This document shows positions 41,613 through 50,968 of a DNA stretch of 53,632 nt, in pieces. Source of the DNA: an uncultured Kiritimatiellota bacterium (lineage in GTDB: Bacteria > Verrucomicrobiota > Kiritimatiellia > RFP12 > UBA1067); contig CAKTUI010000017.1 in assembly GCA_934621385.1 (NCBI GenBank), positions 1-53,632 of the forward strand, read 5' to 3'. The position numbers and the translations under genes were made by a program. The notes beneath the pieces were generated by a model. That model ran no database searches. It saw only the letters and a list, made by a program, of their open reading frames with translations, and was not told where the DNA came from. Every line of letters starts with the position of its first letter. Within the stretch, counting starts at the first letter, position 1.

Positions 41613-43468
41613 ATCCTCACCGCCCTCACGTCACCCCATCCGCACGGCAGCGCGAAGACGACCGTCTTGCCCTCGCGCTTCTTGTCACCCGCCATGATGG
41701 GCTTCAGGTTGTCGAATGTCATGCCCTCGGGGAGTTCGGTCGGCAGTCCCGCCGCCGCAAACCGCGCCGCGAGTTCCGCAACGAACGTCGGTTCCGCGAG
41801 GCCCTTCTCCACGGCAAGCCGCGCCTCGGCCACGCACCCAATGGCCACGGCCTCGCCATGCGAGATTCGGTAGTCGCTCGCCTTCTCGACGGCATGGCCC
41901 ACCGTGTGCCCCGCATTCAGCTTCATGCGCTCGCCCGTGCGCTCCTGCGGATCGCGCCGCACGACGGCGACCTTGACCGCCAGATTGCGGCGAATCTCCT
42001 CGGCGGACGGAATCGCCGCGACATCAGCCGTGCGGGCGAGGCCGCCGATGACCTCGTGCTTGATCATCTCGGCACGACCATCCGCCAGCCGCCGCGGCGG
42101 CAGCGTCTTCAGGAAGTTGACGTCAATGATGACCCGACGCGGCGGATGGAAGGCCCCCGCCAGGTTCTTGCCCTCCGCAAGGTCGCAGGCCGTCTTGCCG
42201 CCATACGAGGCATCCACCATCGCCAGCAGAGTCGTCGGCACATTGACCCAGTCGATGCCGCGCATCCACGTCGCCGCCGCGAATCCCGTCAGGTCGCCCG
42301 TCACGCCGCCGCCGATGGCCACGACCGTATTCTTGCGCCCAATCCCGGCCTTCGCAAAGGCGCTCCAAATCCGGCCGACCGTGCCAATCGTCTTGTGCTC
42401 CTCGCCGGACGGAATCACGCAAATCGCCCGTTCCGCAAGCGCGGGGTAAAGTTTCGCCACCGTCTCGTCAATCACGATGTTGTGCAAATCCTGCGGAATC
42501 GACCGAAACTCGATGCCGCTCTCCTCGACCAGCAGGGCATCCAGAATCGTAAAGGCCGTCAAGGCCTCCACCACCGGCACCGCACGGAAAGCGATGCACG
42601 GGTCGTGCCGCCCGCGCACACGGAACTCGACCTCCTGCATCGTCGCCAGGTCAACGCTCCGCTGGGGCTTGTAGATGGAGGGCGTCGGCTTCATCGCCAC
42701 GCGAAAGACGAGCGGCATCCCGCTCGTCATGCCGCCAAGAATGCCGCCGTGGTTATTCGTGAGCGTCACAACGCGCCCCTCGCGCACGACGAACGGGTCG
42801 TTGTTCTCCGACCCCTTCAGCCCGCTCGCGGCAAAACCGTTGCCGAACTCGATGCCCTTCACACCGGGGATTCCGAAGATGGCCTCGGCAAGCGCACCGT
42901 CCAGCCCGTCGAACATCGGTCCGCCCAGACCGACGGGCAGGCCAGTCACTTCCGCCGCGATGATGCCACCGACCGAATCGCCCTCCGCCTTGGCCGCCGC
43001 CGCGTCGCCGACGCGCTCAATGCGCGCCTTCACGGAAATGCCGCGCTTGGCGAGGGCCTGCAGGCAGAGACCGCCCGCGATGCACATCGCCGCCGTCAGC
43101 CGCCCCGAGTTCGCCCCGCCGCCGGCGGGGATTCGCCCGTTCTTCACCCAGTTTGGATAATCCGCGTGCCCCGGACGCGGCACGGTCTTCTCGTAGTCGC
43201 GGCTCCGCGTGTCGGTGTTGCGGATAATCGCCTCAATCACCCCACCTGTCGTCACATCACCCGAAAACCCGGAGAGGAATTCCGGCACATCCGGTTCGCG
43301 CCGCGCCGTCGAGAGTGCGTCACGCCCCGGAGCGCGACGCTCCATAAAGGCCTGAAGTTCCGCCCTGTCAATGGTCAATTCGGGCGGAAAGCCCTCCATT
43401 CGCATACCGATTGCCGGTGCATGCGATTCGCCGTAAATGTCGAGTTTCAGCCGCTTGCCGATTTTCAC
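41609..43468 (-). CDS. aroCB: Bifunctional chorismate synthase-3-dehydroquinate synthase
   Basis: One 619-aa polypeptide. AroC (1 to about 315): YGESHAPAIG, SRDYEKTVPRPGHADYP and RHDPC, the FMN-binding chorismate synthase signatures. AroB (about 328-619): GGGVTGDLTGFAAATWMRG (NAD site), Asp419/Lys425 in MVDASYGGKT, RAEMIKHE and GHTVGH. The AroB N-terminus is short. The protein joins the second and last steps of the seven-step pathway. It starts at GTG 43468, with AAAGG 5 nt upstream and its own promoter at 43542. I do not know a precedent for this domain pair, which does not mean none exists. Confidence 0.92.
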   Translation of the reverse strand: MKIGKRLKLDIYGESHAPAIGMRMEGFPPELTIDRAELQAFMERRAPGRDALSTARREPDVPEFLSGFSGDVTTGGVIEAIIRNTDTRSRDYEKTVPRPGHADYPNWVKNGRIPAGGGANSGRLTAAMCIAGGLCLQALAKRGISVKARIERVGDAAAAKAEGDSVGGIIAAEVTGLPVGLGGPMFDGLDGALAEAIFGIPGVKGIEFGNGFAASGLKGSENNDPFVVREGRVVTLTNNHGGILGGMTSGMPLVFRVAMKPTPSIYKPQRSVDLATMQEVEFRVRGRHDPCIAFRAVPVVEALTAFTILDALLVEESGIEFRSIPQDLHNIVIDETVAKLYPALAERAICVIPSGEEHKTIGTVGRIWSAFAKAGIGRKNTVVAIGGGVTGDLTGFAAATWMRGIDWVNVPTTLLAMVDASYGGKTACDLAEGKNLAGAFHPPRRVIIDVNFLKTLPPRRLADGRAEMIKHEVIGGLARTADVAAIPSAEEIRRNLAVKVAVVRRDPQERTGERMKLNAGHTVGHAVEKASDYRISHGEAVAIGCVAEARLAVEKGLAEPTFVAELAARFAAAGLPTELPEGMTFDNLKPIMAGDKKREGKTVVFALPCGWGDVRAVRI

Positions 43469-43541
43469 GTGTGCCTTTCTGTATCGCTACCGCTGGACCG
43501 TCCCGTTCAAAGCCCTGCGTCAACCGCGTCCAGTGCCGCAT

Positions 43542-43550
43542 ATTATACCA
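43542..43550 (-). promoter_or_regulatory. Extended -10 promoter of aroCB-aroKAE
   Basis: TGGTATAAT on the minus strand, with a leader of about 67 nt to the GTG. It lies within 20 bp after the comF stop, so the aro operon is transcribed on its own. No good -35 is seen. Confidence 0.65.
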
Positions 43551-43566
43551 AAATGAAGCCGCCCCC

Positions 43567-44292
43567 TCAGGTGCGAATCGACCGCACGACCGTCAGCCCC
43601 CAGACGCGCCAAGCTCCCGCGAGCTTCAACGCACGGGCGCATTCGGAAAGCGTCGCCCCCGTCGTCATGACATCGTCGACCACCAGCACCGTCCTCCCGC
43701 GCACACGCTCCGCGTGCCGCACTCGGAAGGTCCCCTTCGCATTCTCTCGCCGCTCCTGCTCCGTCAGCGAACTCTGCCGACGCGGCAGTCCCGTGCGAAC
43801 AAGGATGCCCCCATCATAGCGGCGGTCAACCCGCCGCGCCAGGGGCCGTGCCAAGTAGGCGCACTGGTTGTAGCCCCTGTCGAGACGATGCCAGGGCGTC
43901 GCGGGCATCGGCAACACCACATCCACCGCCGCCGCATCAAACCGCGCACGAAGCGCCGACTCCATCCAGTCGACCAAGTCGTCCCGAAGCCACAGGCGGC
44001 GGCGGAACTTGAACCCCAGCACGAGTTCCCGCGCCACGCCCTCAAATCGAAGGGCACTCGCCGCACGGTCAAAATGAGGACGGCCCGCGCCCGAGCAATC
44101 TTCGCAGAGATAGTCGTTCGCGAGCCCTTCAACCGCCCGCCCGCAGACCGAGCAGCACCCGACCTGAGGAACGAACGGCAGTCGCGCCAGACAGGACGCG
44201 CAGATGTGCCGCGCCGGACGGTCCACCGCCCGACCGCACACCTCGCACGTCCGCGGCCAAATGAGGTCAGAACAGCTTTGAAGGATACTCAC
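43567..44292 (-). CDS. comF: ComF-family phosphoribosyltransferase
   Basis: A 241-aa cytoplasmic protein in the ComF/GntX family, linked in other bacteria to natural DNA uptake. An N-terminal double zinc finger (CEVCGR, CASC, CSVCGR, CEDC) precedes a phosphoribosyltransferase domain with the PRPP loop VLVVDDVMTTGATL and DRGYNQ. The start is uncertain: GTG 44292 is chosen, overlapping the nucleotidyltransferase by 26 nt; an ORF start at 44328 would add residues with no family match. It is the last gene of the SPFH run. Confidence 0.87.
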   Translation of the reverse strand: MSILQSCSDLIWPRTCEVCGRAVDRPARHICASCLARLPFVPQVGCCSVCGRAVEGLANDYLCEDCSGAGRPHFDRAASALRFEGVARELVLGFKFRRRLWLRDDLVDWMESALRARFDAAAVDVVLPMPATPWHRLDRGYNQCAYLARPLARRVDRRYDGGILVRTGLPRRQSSLTEQERRENAKGTFRVRHAERVRGRTVLVVDDVMTTGATLSECARALKLAGAWRVWGLTVVRSIRT

Positions 44293-45163
44293 CGGAATCG
44301 ACGAGTTTCTTGATCTCCGCCATGACAAACGGCTTGTCCTCGCGGTAGGTCACGCCAAACCAGCTCGATTCCGTCGGCAGCACCTTGCAGTCCGCCTTGC
44401 CCTCGTGGATAAGCTCATCCACGACAAAGGGAATGTACCACTCGCTCTTCTCCTTCGTCCCGTTGGCGGCGAGCCACGCGGGAAAACGCGCCTCAAGGGC
44501 GTCGAAGAGTTCGGGCGTGAAGCCCCAGAGGTTCATCGAGACGAGTTCCTTCGCCGTCAGCTTGACGGGATGCTCGGGATCCTCGCGGTTTTCGGCGCCG
44601 TCCGCCGTGCGCACAATCTTGGTCATCTCGGTGACGCTCTTCAGCGAACCGTCCGCCGCGACGTCGCAAATGCCACGCGCAACAGAACCGTTCTCGCTGA
44701 GCGTGAGCGCGAGCTTGTAGCCGACCATCGCAAAGTGCATCGGCTTCGCCTCGGCGAGGAAAGCCCCCAGCTTGGCGAACGCATCGCGTCCATAGAAGTC
44801 GTCCGCATTGATGACGGCGAACGGCTCGTGGACGACCTTGCGCGCCGCCCGCGTCGCATGGGCCGTGCCCCAGGGTTTCGAGCGTCCTTCCGGCACCTTG
44901 TACGGCGCGGGCAGGTCGTTGATGTCCTGGTAGCAGTATTCGACGGGGACGAGTCCCTCGTACTTCTTACCGACCTTCTCCTTGAATTCGGCCTCGAAAT
45001 CGTGACGAATGATGAAGACGACCTTGCCGAAGCCGCCGCGCACCGCGTCGAACACGGAATAGTCGAGAATCGCCTCGCCCGACGGACCCACCGGGTCCAC
45101 CTGCTTGAGGCCACCGTAACGCGAGCCCATGCCCGCCGCCAAAACAACCAACGTAGGTTTCAT
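44267..45163 (-). CDS. Sugar-1-phosphate nucleotidyltransferase (GalU/RfbA-like)
   Basis: Transfers a nucleotide to a sugar-1-phosphate to make an activated sugar. The pyrophosphorylase loop is LAAGMGSRYGGLKQ with the DPVG-GEAILDYS start site, and PFAVINADDFYGRDAF provides the metal-binding Asp. At 298 aa it could be a UTP-glucose-1-phosphate uridylyltransferase or a related enzyme for cell-envelope sugars; the nucleotide is not certain. ATG 45163 has AAGGAG 6 nt upstream. It overlaps comF and follows the SPFH protein by 34 bp. Confidence 0.85.
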   Translation of the reverse strand: MKPTLVVLAAGMGSRYGGLKQVDPVGPSGEAILDYSVFDAVRGGFGKVVFIIRHDFEAEFKEKVGKKYEGLVPVEYCYQDINDLPAPYKVPEGRSKPWGTAHATRAARKVVHEPFAVINADDFYGRDAFAKLGAFLAEAKPMHFAMVGYKLALTLSENGSVARGICDVAADGSLKSVTEMTKIVRTADGAENREDPEHPVKLTAKELVSMNLWGFTPELFDALEARFPAWLAANGTKEKSEWYIPFVVDELIHEGKADCKVLPTESSWFGVTYREDKPFVMAEIKKLVDSGEYPSKLF

Positions 45164-45197
45164 GCCAACTCCTTAGTCAATAGTTCAAAAGGAAATC

Positions 45198-46124
45198 TCA
45201 CTTACCGTCGACCTTGCGAACAACGCTCGTGCAGGCCTTGAGGACTCCCGCGACATCCGCCAGGTTCGAGGGAATAATCATCGTGTTGTTCGTCTTCGCC
45301 AGGTTGCCGAACTGCGTGAGATACATCTGCGCAAGCTGCATATTGACGGACTCAAGACCGCCCTTTCCGCTGATAGCCGCCGCGACCTTCTCAATGCCCG
45401 CCGCCTGCGCCTCGGCCACGAGGAGAATCTCCTTCGCCTTGCCCTCCGCCTCGTTGATGCGGCGGGCGCGTTCGCCTTCCGACAGGGCAATCGCCTGCTG
45501 GCGCTCACCTTCCGCACGGTTGATCTTCGACTGGCGCTCGCCCTCGGACTCCGCAATCATCGCCCGCTTCTCGCGCTCGGCCCGCATCTGCTTCTCCATC
45601 GCGTCGCGAATCGTCTGCGGCGGCGTGATGTTCTTGATTTCGTAGCGCGTCACCTTGATGCCCCACGGGTCGCTCGCCTTGTCAACCGCCGCGACAATCG
45701 CTGCATTGATGGAGGTGCGCTCCTCGAAACTGCGGTCGAGGTCGAGCTTGCCCATCTCGGAACGCATCGTCGTCTGCGCGAGCTGGGTCGTCGCGAAGAG
45801 GTAATTGCCGATGCCGTAGCTCGCCTTCGCCGGATCCATCACCTGCATGTAGAGGATGCCGTCCACATCCACGGCGATATTGTCCTTCGTGATGCACTGC
45901 TGGGGCGGCACATCAATCGCCTGCTCCTTCAGCGTGTGCCGGTAGGCCACGCGGTCAAAGAACGGAATCAGAATATGGAAGCCCGCCTCAAGCGTACAGC
46001 GGTACTTGCCGAGCCGTTCCACGATGTAGGCCGTCTTCTGCGGCACGATGACCGCCGTCTTGACGATTGCCACAAGGACAATCACCGCCACAATTGCAAA
46101 GAATACCAAGCCGCCACTGACCAT
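45198..46124 (-). CDS. SPFH/band-7 membrane protein (QmcA-like)
   Basis: A membrane-anchored scaffold of the stomatin/QmcA group, 308 aa: one N-terminal membrane helix (LVFFAIVAVIVLVAIV), the band-7 domain (about 30-190), then a long coiled coil built of EGERQ-like repeats (EGERQSKINRAEGERQQAIA) and a C-terminal tail. Such proteins oligomerise into rings that organise membrane domains and proteases. ATG 46124 has a near-perfect ribosome site AAAGGAGG at 46132-46139. It has its own extended -10 promoter. No NfeD partner is next to it. Confidence 0.9.
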   Translation of the reverse strand: MVSGGLVFFAIVAVIVLVAIVKTAVIVPQKTAYIVERLGKYRCTLEAGFHILIPFFDRVAYRHTLKEQAIDVPPQQCITKDNIAVDVDGILYMQVMDPAKASYGIGNYLFATTQLAQTTMRSEMGKLDLDRSFEERTSINAAIVAAVDKASDPWGIKVTRYEIKNITPPQTIRDAMEKQMRAEREKRAMIAESEGERQSKINRAEGERQQAIALSEGERARRINEAEGKAKEILLVAEAQAAGIEKVAAAISGKGGLESVNMQLAQMYLTQFGNLAKTNNTMIIPSNLADVAGVLKACTSVVRKVDGK

Positions 46125-46166
46125 CTCTGAACCTCCTTTAGTTGTTTATCCGATTAGATGCGTAAG

Positions 46167-46175
46167 ATTATACCA
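46167..46175 (-). promoter_or_regulatory. Extended -10 promoter of the SPFH gene, overlapping the upstream stop
   Basis: TGGTATAAT on the minus strand; its TAA is the stop codon of the acetyltransferase gene (46168-46170). The predicted leader is about 36 nt and carries a strong Shine-Dalgarno. Confidence 0.7.
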
Positions 46176-46665
46176 TATTCTGCGAAAGGTCGCGCTTCAT
46201 CGCGATTTCCGGACAGGTGAAGGGATTCGTGTGCTTCGTGCAGTTGATGCACCCCGTGTAGAGCTTGTGCATGACGCGTGTCTTCGGTATCTCGTGGAAG
46301 CCGAGCTTCGTGAAGAATTCGGGCGCAAACGTCAACACGAGCACCTCACGCGGGTCGAACTGCGCCGCCCGGGCGACCACGGCCTCGACGAGTGCTCGCC
46401 CGATGCCGAGCTTGCGGTGCGCCGCGTCGACGGCGACGGACTGAATCTCGACCGTCGCCGCCAGCACGTCGCCGATTTCAGGGTGAACCTGGTAGGCCGC
46501 GCAGCCGACGAGGGTTTCGCCGACCTCGGCAACGAAAAAGCGGTCGATGTTCTCGACGACGTTGCCAAGCGAACGCGGCACCAAAAGGTCGCTGTTCTTC
46601 AGGATGAACCTGAACACCCGCTCGGCATCCGCCAGTCGCGCCTGTCGAATCGTAAACGCCTCCAT
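46168..46665 (-). CDS. ArgA-like short GNAT N-acetyltransferase
   Basis: A 165-aa GNAT enzyme. The N-terminus IRQARLADAERVFRFI and the acetyl-CoA loop HRKLGIGRALVEA are the GNAT core; the tail with KLYTGCINCTK, CPEIAMKRDL resembles the C-x-x-C...C-x-E-x-A-M tail of short ArgA-type N-acetylglutamate synthases, so arginine biosynthesis is a reasonable but unproven role. ATG 46665 has GGAGG 8 nt upstream; the TTG at 46680 is a worse start. It lies 2 bp after the UvrD stop and its stop lies inside the SPFH promoter. Confidence 0.82.
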   Translation of the reverse strand: MEAFTIRQARLADAERVFRFILKNSDLLVPRSLGNVVENIDRFFVAEVGETLVGCAAYQVHPEIGDVLAATVEIQSVAVDAAHRKLGIGRALVEAVVARAAQFDPREVLVLTFAPEFFTKLGFHEIPKTRVMHKLYTGCINCTKHTNPFTCPEIAMKRDLSQNMV

Positions 46666-46667
46666 TC

Positions 46668-48725
46668 TCAGTGCCTCCAAGTTGTCTTGTAGGTGGTCGG
46701 CGGCTTGCCGCCCGAACCGCCGCGACGCGACGAACCGCCGCCCGAATAGCGCGACGCGACGCGCCCATAGCCGTCCGAATAGGCATCGGGATAGCTCGCC
46801 ACGTTGCGCACCTGAATCAGGTCGCGAGGAATCTCCTTCACGAACATGGATGCCTCCACGGGGTAAACGCCCCCGTCGGTACTCTGGTGCCTCTGCGGCG
46901 AGAAGAGGTAGAGCTGGTCCTTTGCCCGCGTGACGACCACGTAGAAGAGCCGCCGCTCCTCGTCAAGCCGCCCCTCCTCCGTCGCCTTCGCACTGGGGAA
47001 GAGTCCCTCCGAAAGCCAGGGAACGATGACGACCGGCCACTCCATGCCCTTCGCCTGGTGGACAGTCGAGAGCGTGATGCGGTCGAGCGTCGGGTCGTTC
47101 TTGCGCACGTCGAGGTTCGTCATCAGCGCGACATCCGAGAGGAACTCCTCAAGCCCCCCTTCCGACCCGGCGATCTGCGTGGCGAGTTCCTTCACGTCGT
47201 CCAACCTGTCCTCCGCATCCTGGTCCTCCCATTCGCGATGCAGGTGGTCCTCATAGAAAAGGTCACAGAAGTCGCTGACGATTTCGCCGACCTCGTTCTC
47301 GGCCAGATGATCCGCCGCGCACTCAAAGCACTTCGCAAGCGGCGGCCAGATGGGCCGCGCCTTCGCTCCGAGGAGTCCATGGAGAGCCTCGCGATCCTCC
47401 TTGCGCCGTCCGTCGAACTGCCGCCCGAGCTTCTCCCAGTAGGTCTTCGCGCTCTTCTCACCGACACCCGGGAAAAGCGAGATCAGACGAAGGAACGAGA
47501 GTTCATCCGTCGGATTCAGCAGAAGCCGCAGGTAGGCGAGCACGTCCTTGACGTGAATCTGCTCGAAGACGCCGACACCACTCGTGATGCGGTACGGTAG
47601 CCCCATCCGCGCCAGCGTCATCTGAATCTTGATGGACTGGAAGTGGCTTCGGTAGAGAACGGCCACGTCCGAGTAGCGGTAGCCGAGACCGTGGACGCGG
47701 CTGACGAGCTTGCAGATTTCGTTGGCCTGCGCAAGGTCGTCCCAGACGCGGTAGAGCCACGGCAGTTCAACCGCCGCGCCACGCGTCGGACGCAGCACCT
47801 TCTCGAATTGGTTGGACGCGTCCTTCATCACCACGTTGGCAATGTCCAGAACGCCCGGCACCGAGCGGTAGTTCCGCTCAAGCTTGATGGTCCGACAGCC
47901 TTCCCAGCGGTGCGGAAACTCCATGATGTTCTCAATCTGCGCACCGCGCCATGTGTAGATGCACTGGAAGTCGTCCCCGACGGCCATGATGTTGCGGTGC
48001 TTCGCCGCGAGAATGTCGGTGAACTCCGCCTGAAGCCCGTTCGTGTCCTGGTACTCGTCCACGAGAATGTAAAGGAAATGCTCCTGCAGGAGTTCCCGCA
48101 CGTTCGCCTTCTCCTTCAGGAGGCGCAGGCCGTTCACGAGCAGGTCATCGAAGTCCATCGCGCCGAGTTCCATCTTCCGCGCCGCATAGAGTTCGGCGAT
48201 GCGTGCAATCGCTTCCGGGTCGACCCCGGCCGTGCGCGTCTGCCAGCGGGCGGCGATGAAGGCGACGGGCTTCTGCTCGTTCGCCGCCTCCGAAATCATC
48301 TTCGCAATGACGTCCTTCTTCGGGAAGTCCTTCGGCTCCTTGACATTTGAACGGATGAGGTCGGCAATCAGCTTGCGCTGGTCTTCCTCATCGAGAATCT
48401 GGAAGCCGGGCTTGTAGCCGAGCGTCGATCCGTAGCGGCGGAGGAAGCGGGCGCAGATGCTGTGAAAGGTTCCGCTCCAGATGGCCGAGGCGTCCGGCCC
48501 CACGACCTTCTCGGCACGCTCCAGCATCTCCCGCGCCGCCCGGTTCGTGAACGTCAGGAGCAGGATGCGCCCGGGGTCGACGCCCTGCTCGATGAGATAG
48601 GCGACGCGGTGCACGAGCGTCCGCGTCTTGCCCGTGCCCGCCGCCGCCAGCACGAGAAGCGGACCGTCACCGGCCGTCGCCGCCGCACACTGTTCGGGAT
48701 TCAGCAGTTTCGAGAAATCGGTCAT
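46668..48725 (-). CDS. UvrD/PcrA-type superfamily I helicase
   Basis: An ATP-dependent 3'-5' DNA helicase of repair and replication restart, 685 aa. The Walker A LAAAGTGKTRTL, Walker B YILVDEYQDTN and motif VI VVVTRAKDQLYLFSP are present, and the order of 1A-1B-2A-2B domains is normal. The C-terminal tail is Gly/Ser/Arg-rich (SGGGSSRRGG) and ends before a PcrA-type C-terminal. It starts 14 bp after tex. UvrD and Rep/PcrA are not separated here. Confidence 0.92.
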   Translation of the reverse strand: MTDFSKLLNPEQCAAATAGDGPLLVLAAAGTGKTRTLVHRVAYLIEQGVDPGRILLLTFTNRAAREMLERAEKVVGPDASAIWSGTFHSICARFLRRYGSTLGYKPGFQILDEEDQRKLIADLIRSNVKEPKDFPKKDVIAKMISEAANEQKPVAFIAARWQTRTAGVDPEAIARIAELYAARKMELGAMDFDDLLVNGLRLLKEKANVRELLQEHFLYILVDEYQDTNGLQAEFTDILAAKHRNIMAVGDDFQCIYTWRGAQIENIMEFPHRWEGCRTIKLERNYRSVPGVLDIANVVMKDASNQFEKVLRPTRGAAVELPWLYRVWDDLAQANEICKLVSRVHGLGYRYSDVAVLYRSHFQSIKIQMTLARMGLPYRITSGVGVFEQIHVKDVLAYLRLLLNPTDELSFLRLISLFPGVGEKSAKTYWEKLGRQFDGRRKEDREALHGLLGAKARPIWPPLAKCFECAADHLAENEVGEIVSDFCDLFYEDHLHREWEDQDAEDRLDDVKELATQIAGSEGGLEEFLSDVALMTNLDVRKNDPTLDRITLSTVHQAKGMEWPVVIVPWLSEGLFPSAKATEEGRLDEERRLFYVVVTRAKDQLYLFSPQRHQSTDGGVYPVEASMFVKEIPRDLIQVRNVASYPDAYSDGYGRVASRYSGGGSSRRGGSGGKPPTTYKTTWRH

Positions 48726-48739
48726 CGCAGCGGGCCTTC

Positions 48740-50968
48740 CTACAGATTGGCGAACGGATTGCAGGAGAAGCCGCTCCCGGACGACGGCGCGAACGTCGTG
48801 CGCCGCGAGTCGCGGCGAGCGCCACCGCCCGCACCACGACCCGAGGCCGCCGCACCCAGTCCCGGCTTCGACTTCGCCGAGAGCGAGATGCGCCCACGTA
48901 CCCGGTCAACGCCAATGACCGTCACCGTCAGCCGGTCGCCCGCCTTGACGACCGAGGCCGGGTCCGTCACGAAATTGTCGCTCAGTTCCGAGACGTGCAC
49001 CAGCCCGTCCTGATGAACGCCAATGTCGACGAACGCGCCAAACGCCGTCACGTTCGTCACGATGCCCTCCAGCTTCATGCCCTCCTGCACGTCCTCAATC
49101 TTCGTCACGTCATCGCGGAACTTCGGCGGCTCGAAGACGGCACGCGGGTCGCGTCCCGGACGAATCAGCTCGGCCAGGATGTCCTTCAGCGTCGGCTCGC
49201 CCACGTCGTCCGTCACATAGCGGCGGATGTCAATCTTCTTTGCCGCGAGCGCATTCCCCACGAGGTCGCGGACCGACAGCCCCGCATCGGCGGCCATGCG
49301 TCCGACCAGCTGGTAGCGCTCGGGATGCACGGCGGACGAGTCCAGCGGATTCTCCGCGCCGCGAATGCGCAAGAAGCCCGCGCACTGCTCGAACGCCTTC
49401 GCACCCAGCCCCTTCACCTTGTGCAGGTCCTCGCGGGACTTGAACATCCCGTTCTCGTTGCGCCATTCGACGATGGATTTCGCCAGCGACGCGCTCACGC
49501 CCGACACGCGCTCCAGGAGCGGGGCCGAGGCCGTGTTCAGCTCGACGCCCACGCCGTTCACGCAACTCACGACGACCTCGTCGAGCTTGGCCCCGAGAAG
49601 CGGCTGGTGCACGTCGTGCTGGTACTGTCCCACGCCGATGGCCTTCGGGTCGACCTTCACGAGTTCCGCGAGCGGATCCTGCAGGCGGCGGCCGATTGAG
49701 ATTGCGCCGCGCACCGTCAGATCGAGGTCGGGGAATTCCTTGCGTGCGATTTCCGACGCGGAGTAGACCGAGGCCCCCGCCTCGCTCACGCTGATGACGA
49801 GGATGTCCGTGCGCCCGATGTCCTTCAGCGTCTCGCGCACGAAGGCCTCCGTCTCGCGCCCGGCCGTGCCATTGCCGACGGCGATGGCCTGCGGATGGAA
49901 CTTCGTGGCAATCAGCTTGATTGCCGCCGCAGCCTCCGCCGGCTTCTGCATCGGAAAGAGCACCGTCTTGCCGAGGTACTTGCCCGTCGCATCCAGCATG
50001 GCGACCTTGCACCCCGTGCGAATGCCGGGGTCAATGGCCAGCACGGCCTTCTCGCCCAGCGGCGGAGCCAGCAGGAGGTGGCGCAGGTTCTCCGCAAAGA
50101 CCTCGACCGCCGCACGATCCGCCTCCATCTTCTTCTCGACCGTCACGTCAATCTCGCAGCTCGGTGCCAGCAGGCGCTTGTACGCGTCCTCCGCCGCCAT
50201 CTGCATCTGCTCGCGGCAACGCTCGTCCGCATCGAACCCGGCCCCCTCGGCCTTCTCGACAAGCTCCATCATCCGCTCAATGACCGGCGCGGCGTCCAGC
50301 ACGAGCTTCACCCACAGCACGCCTTCCTTCTGCCCGCGCCGAATCGCCAGGTAGCGGTGGGACGGAATCGTGGTAATCGACTCCTCGAACTCGTAGTACT
50401 GCTCGAACTTCGTTGGCTCGGTCGGCTTCGGACTCGCGACCTCGCTCTTGACGACGGACTTCGTGGCGAAGGCGTTGCGCACCAGACCGCGCACCTCGGC
50501 CATGTCCGCAATGCGCTCGGCCAGGATGTCGCGAGCGAACTGCAGATCCTCGTCGCTCGCCTCAAACGCCGCGCCCGCCCAGATGCACTCCGCCAACGGC
50601 TCAAAGCCCTTCTCCTTCGCAATCTGCGCCCGCGTACGGCGTTTCGGCTTGTAGGGTTGGTAGAGGTCCTCAAGCGCACTCTTCTGCCAGCACGCGGCAA
50701 TCTTGTCGCGCAACTCGTCCGTCAGCTTGCCCTGTTCGTCGATGGACTTGAGAATCGTCTCCTTGCGCGACTCAAGCTCACCGTAGTAGGCAAGCCGATC
50801 CTGAATCTTTCCAATGGCAACTTCGTCCAGGTTGCCGTGCGCCTCCTTGCGGTAGCGGGCGATGAAGGGCACGGTACAGCCCTCCGAAAGGAGTTTCTCA
50901 ACGGCGGCGATCTGACGGGCGCTGGCACCGACTTCGGCGACCATGCGGGCGGTAATTTCCTGATTCAT
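48740..50968 (-). CDS. tex: Tex family S1 RNA-binding transcription accessory protein
   Basis: A 742-aa Spt6-like nucleic-acid-binding protein. It has an N-terminal helical part (ARQIAAVEKLLSEGCTVPFI), a YqgF-like RNase-H fold (VLAIDPGIRTGCKVAMLDATG), a helix-hairpin-helix (GVSASLAKSIVEWRNENG) and a C-terminal S1 domain (LEGIVTNVTAFGAFVDIGVH). It is widely conserved and affects transcription and stress tolerance. The ATG overlaps the trmB stop by 4 nt. Confidence 0.96.
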   Translation of the reverse strand: MNQEITARMVAEVGASARQIAAVEKLLSEGCTVPFIARYRKEAHGNLDEVAIGKIQDRLAYYGELESRKETILKSIDEQGKLTDELRDKIAACWQKSALEDLYQPYKPKRRTRAQIAKEKGFEPLAECIWAGAAFEASDEDLQFARDILAERIADMAEVRGLVRNAFATKSVVKSEVASPKPTEPTKFEQYYEFEESITTIPSHRYLAIRRGQKEGVLWVKLVLDAAPVIERMMELVEKAEGAGFDADERCREQMQMAAEDAYKRLLAPSCEIDVTVEKKMEADRAAVEVFAENLRHLLLAPPLGEKAVLAIDPGIRTGCKVAMLDATGKYLGKTVLFPMQKPAEAAAAIKLIATKFHPQAIAVGNGTAGRETEAFVRETLKDIGRTDILVISVSEAGASVYSASEIARKEFPDLDLTVRGAISIGRRLQDPLAELVKVDPKAIGVGQYQHDVHQPLLGAKLDEVVVSCVNGVGVELNTASAPLLERVSGVSASLAKSIVEWRNENGMFKSREDLHKVKGLGAKAFEQCAGFLRIRGAENPLDSSAVHPERYQLVGRMAADAGLSVRDLVGNALAAKKIDIRRYVTDDVGEPTLKDILAELIRPGRDPRAVFEPPKFRDDVTKIEDVQEGMKLEGIVTNVTAFGAFVDIGVHQDGLVHVSELSDNFVTDPASVVKAGDRLTVTVIGVDRVRGRISLSAKSKPGLGAAASGRGAGGGARRDSRRTTFAPSSGSGFSCNPFANL

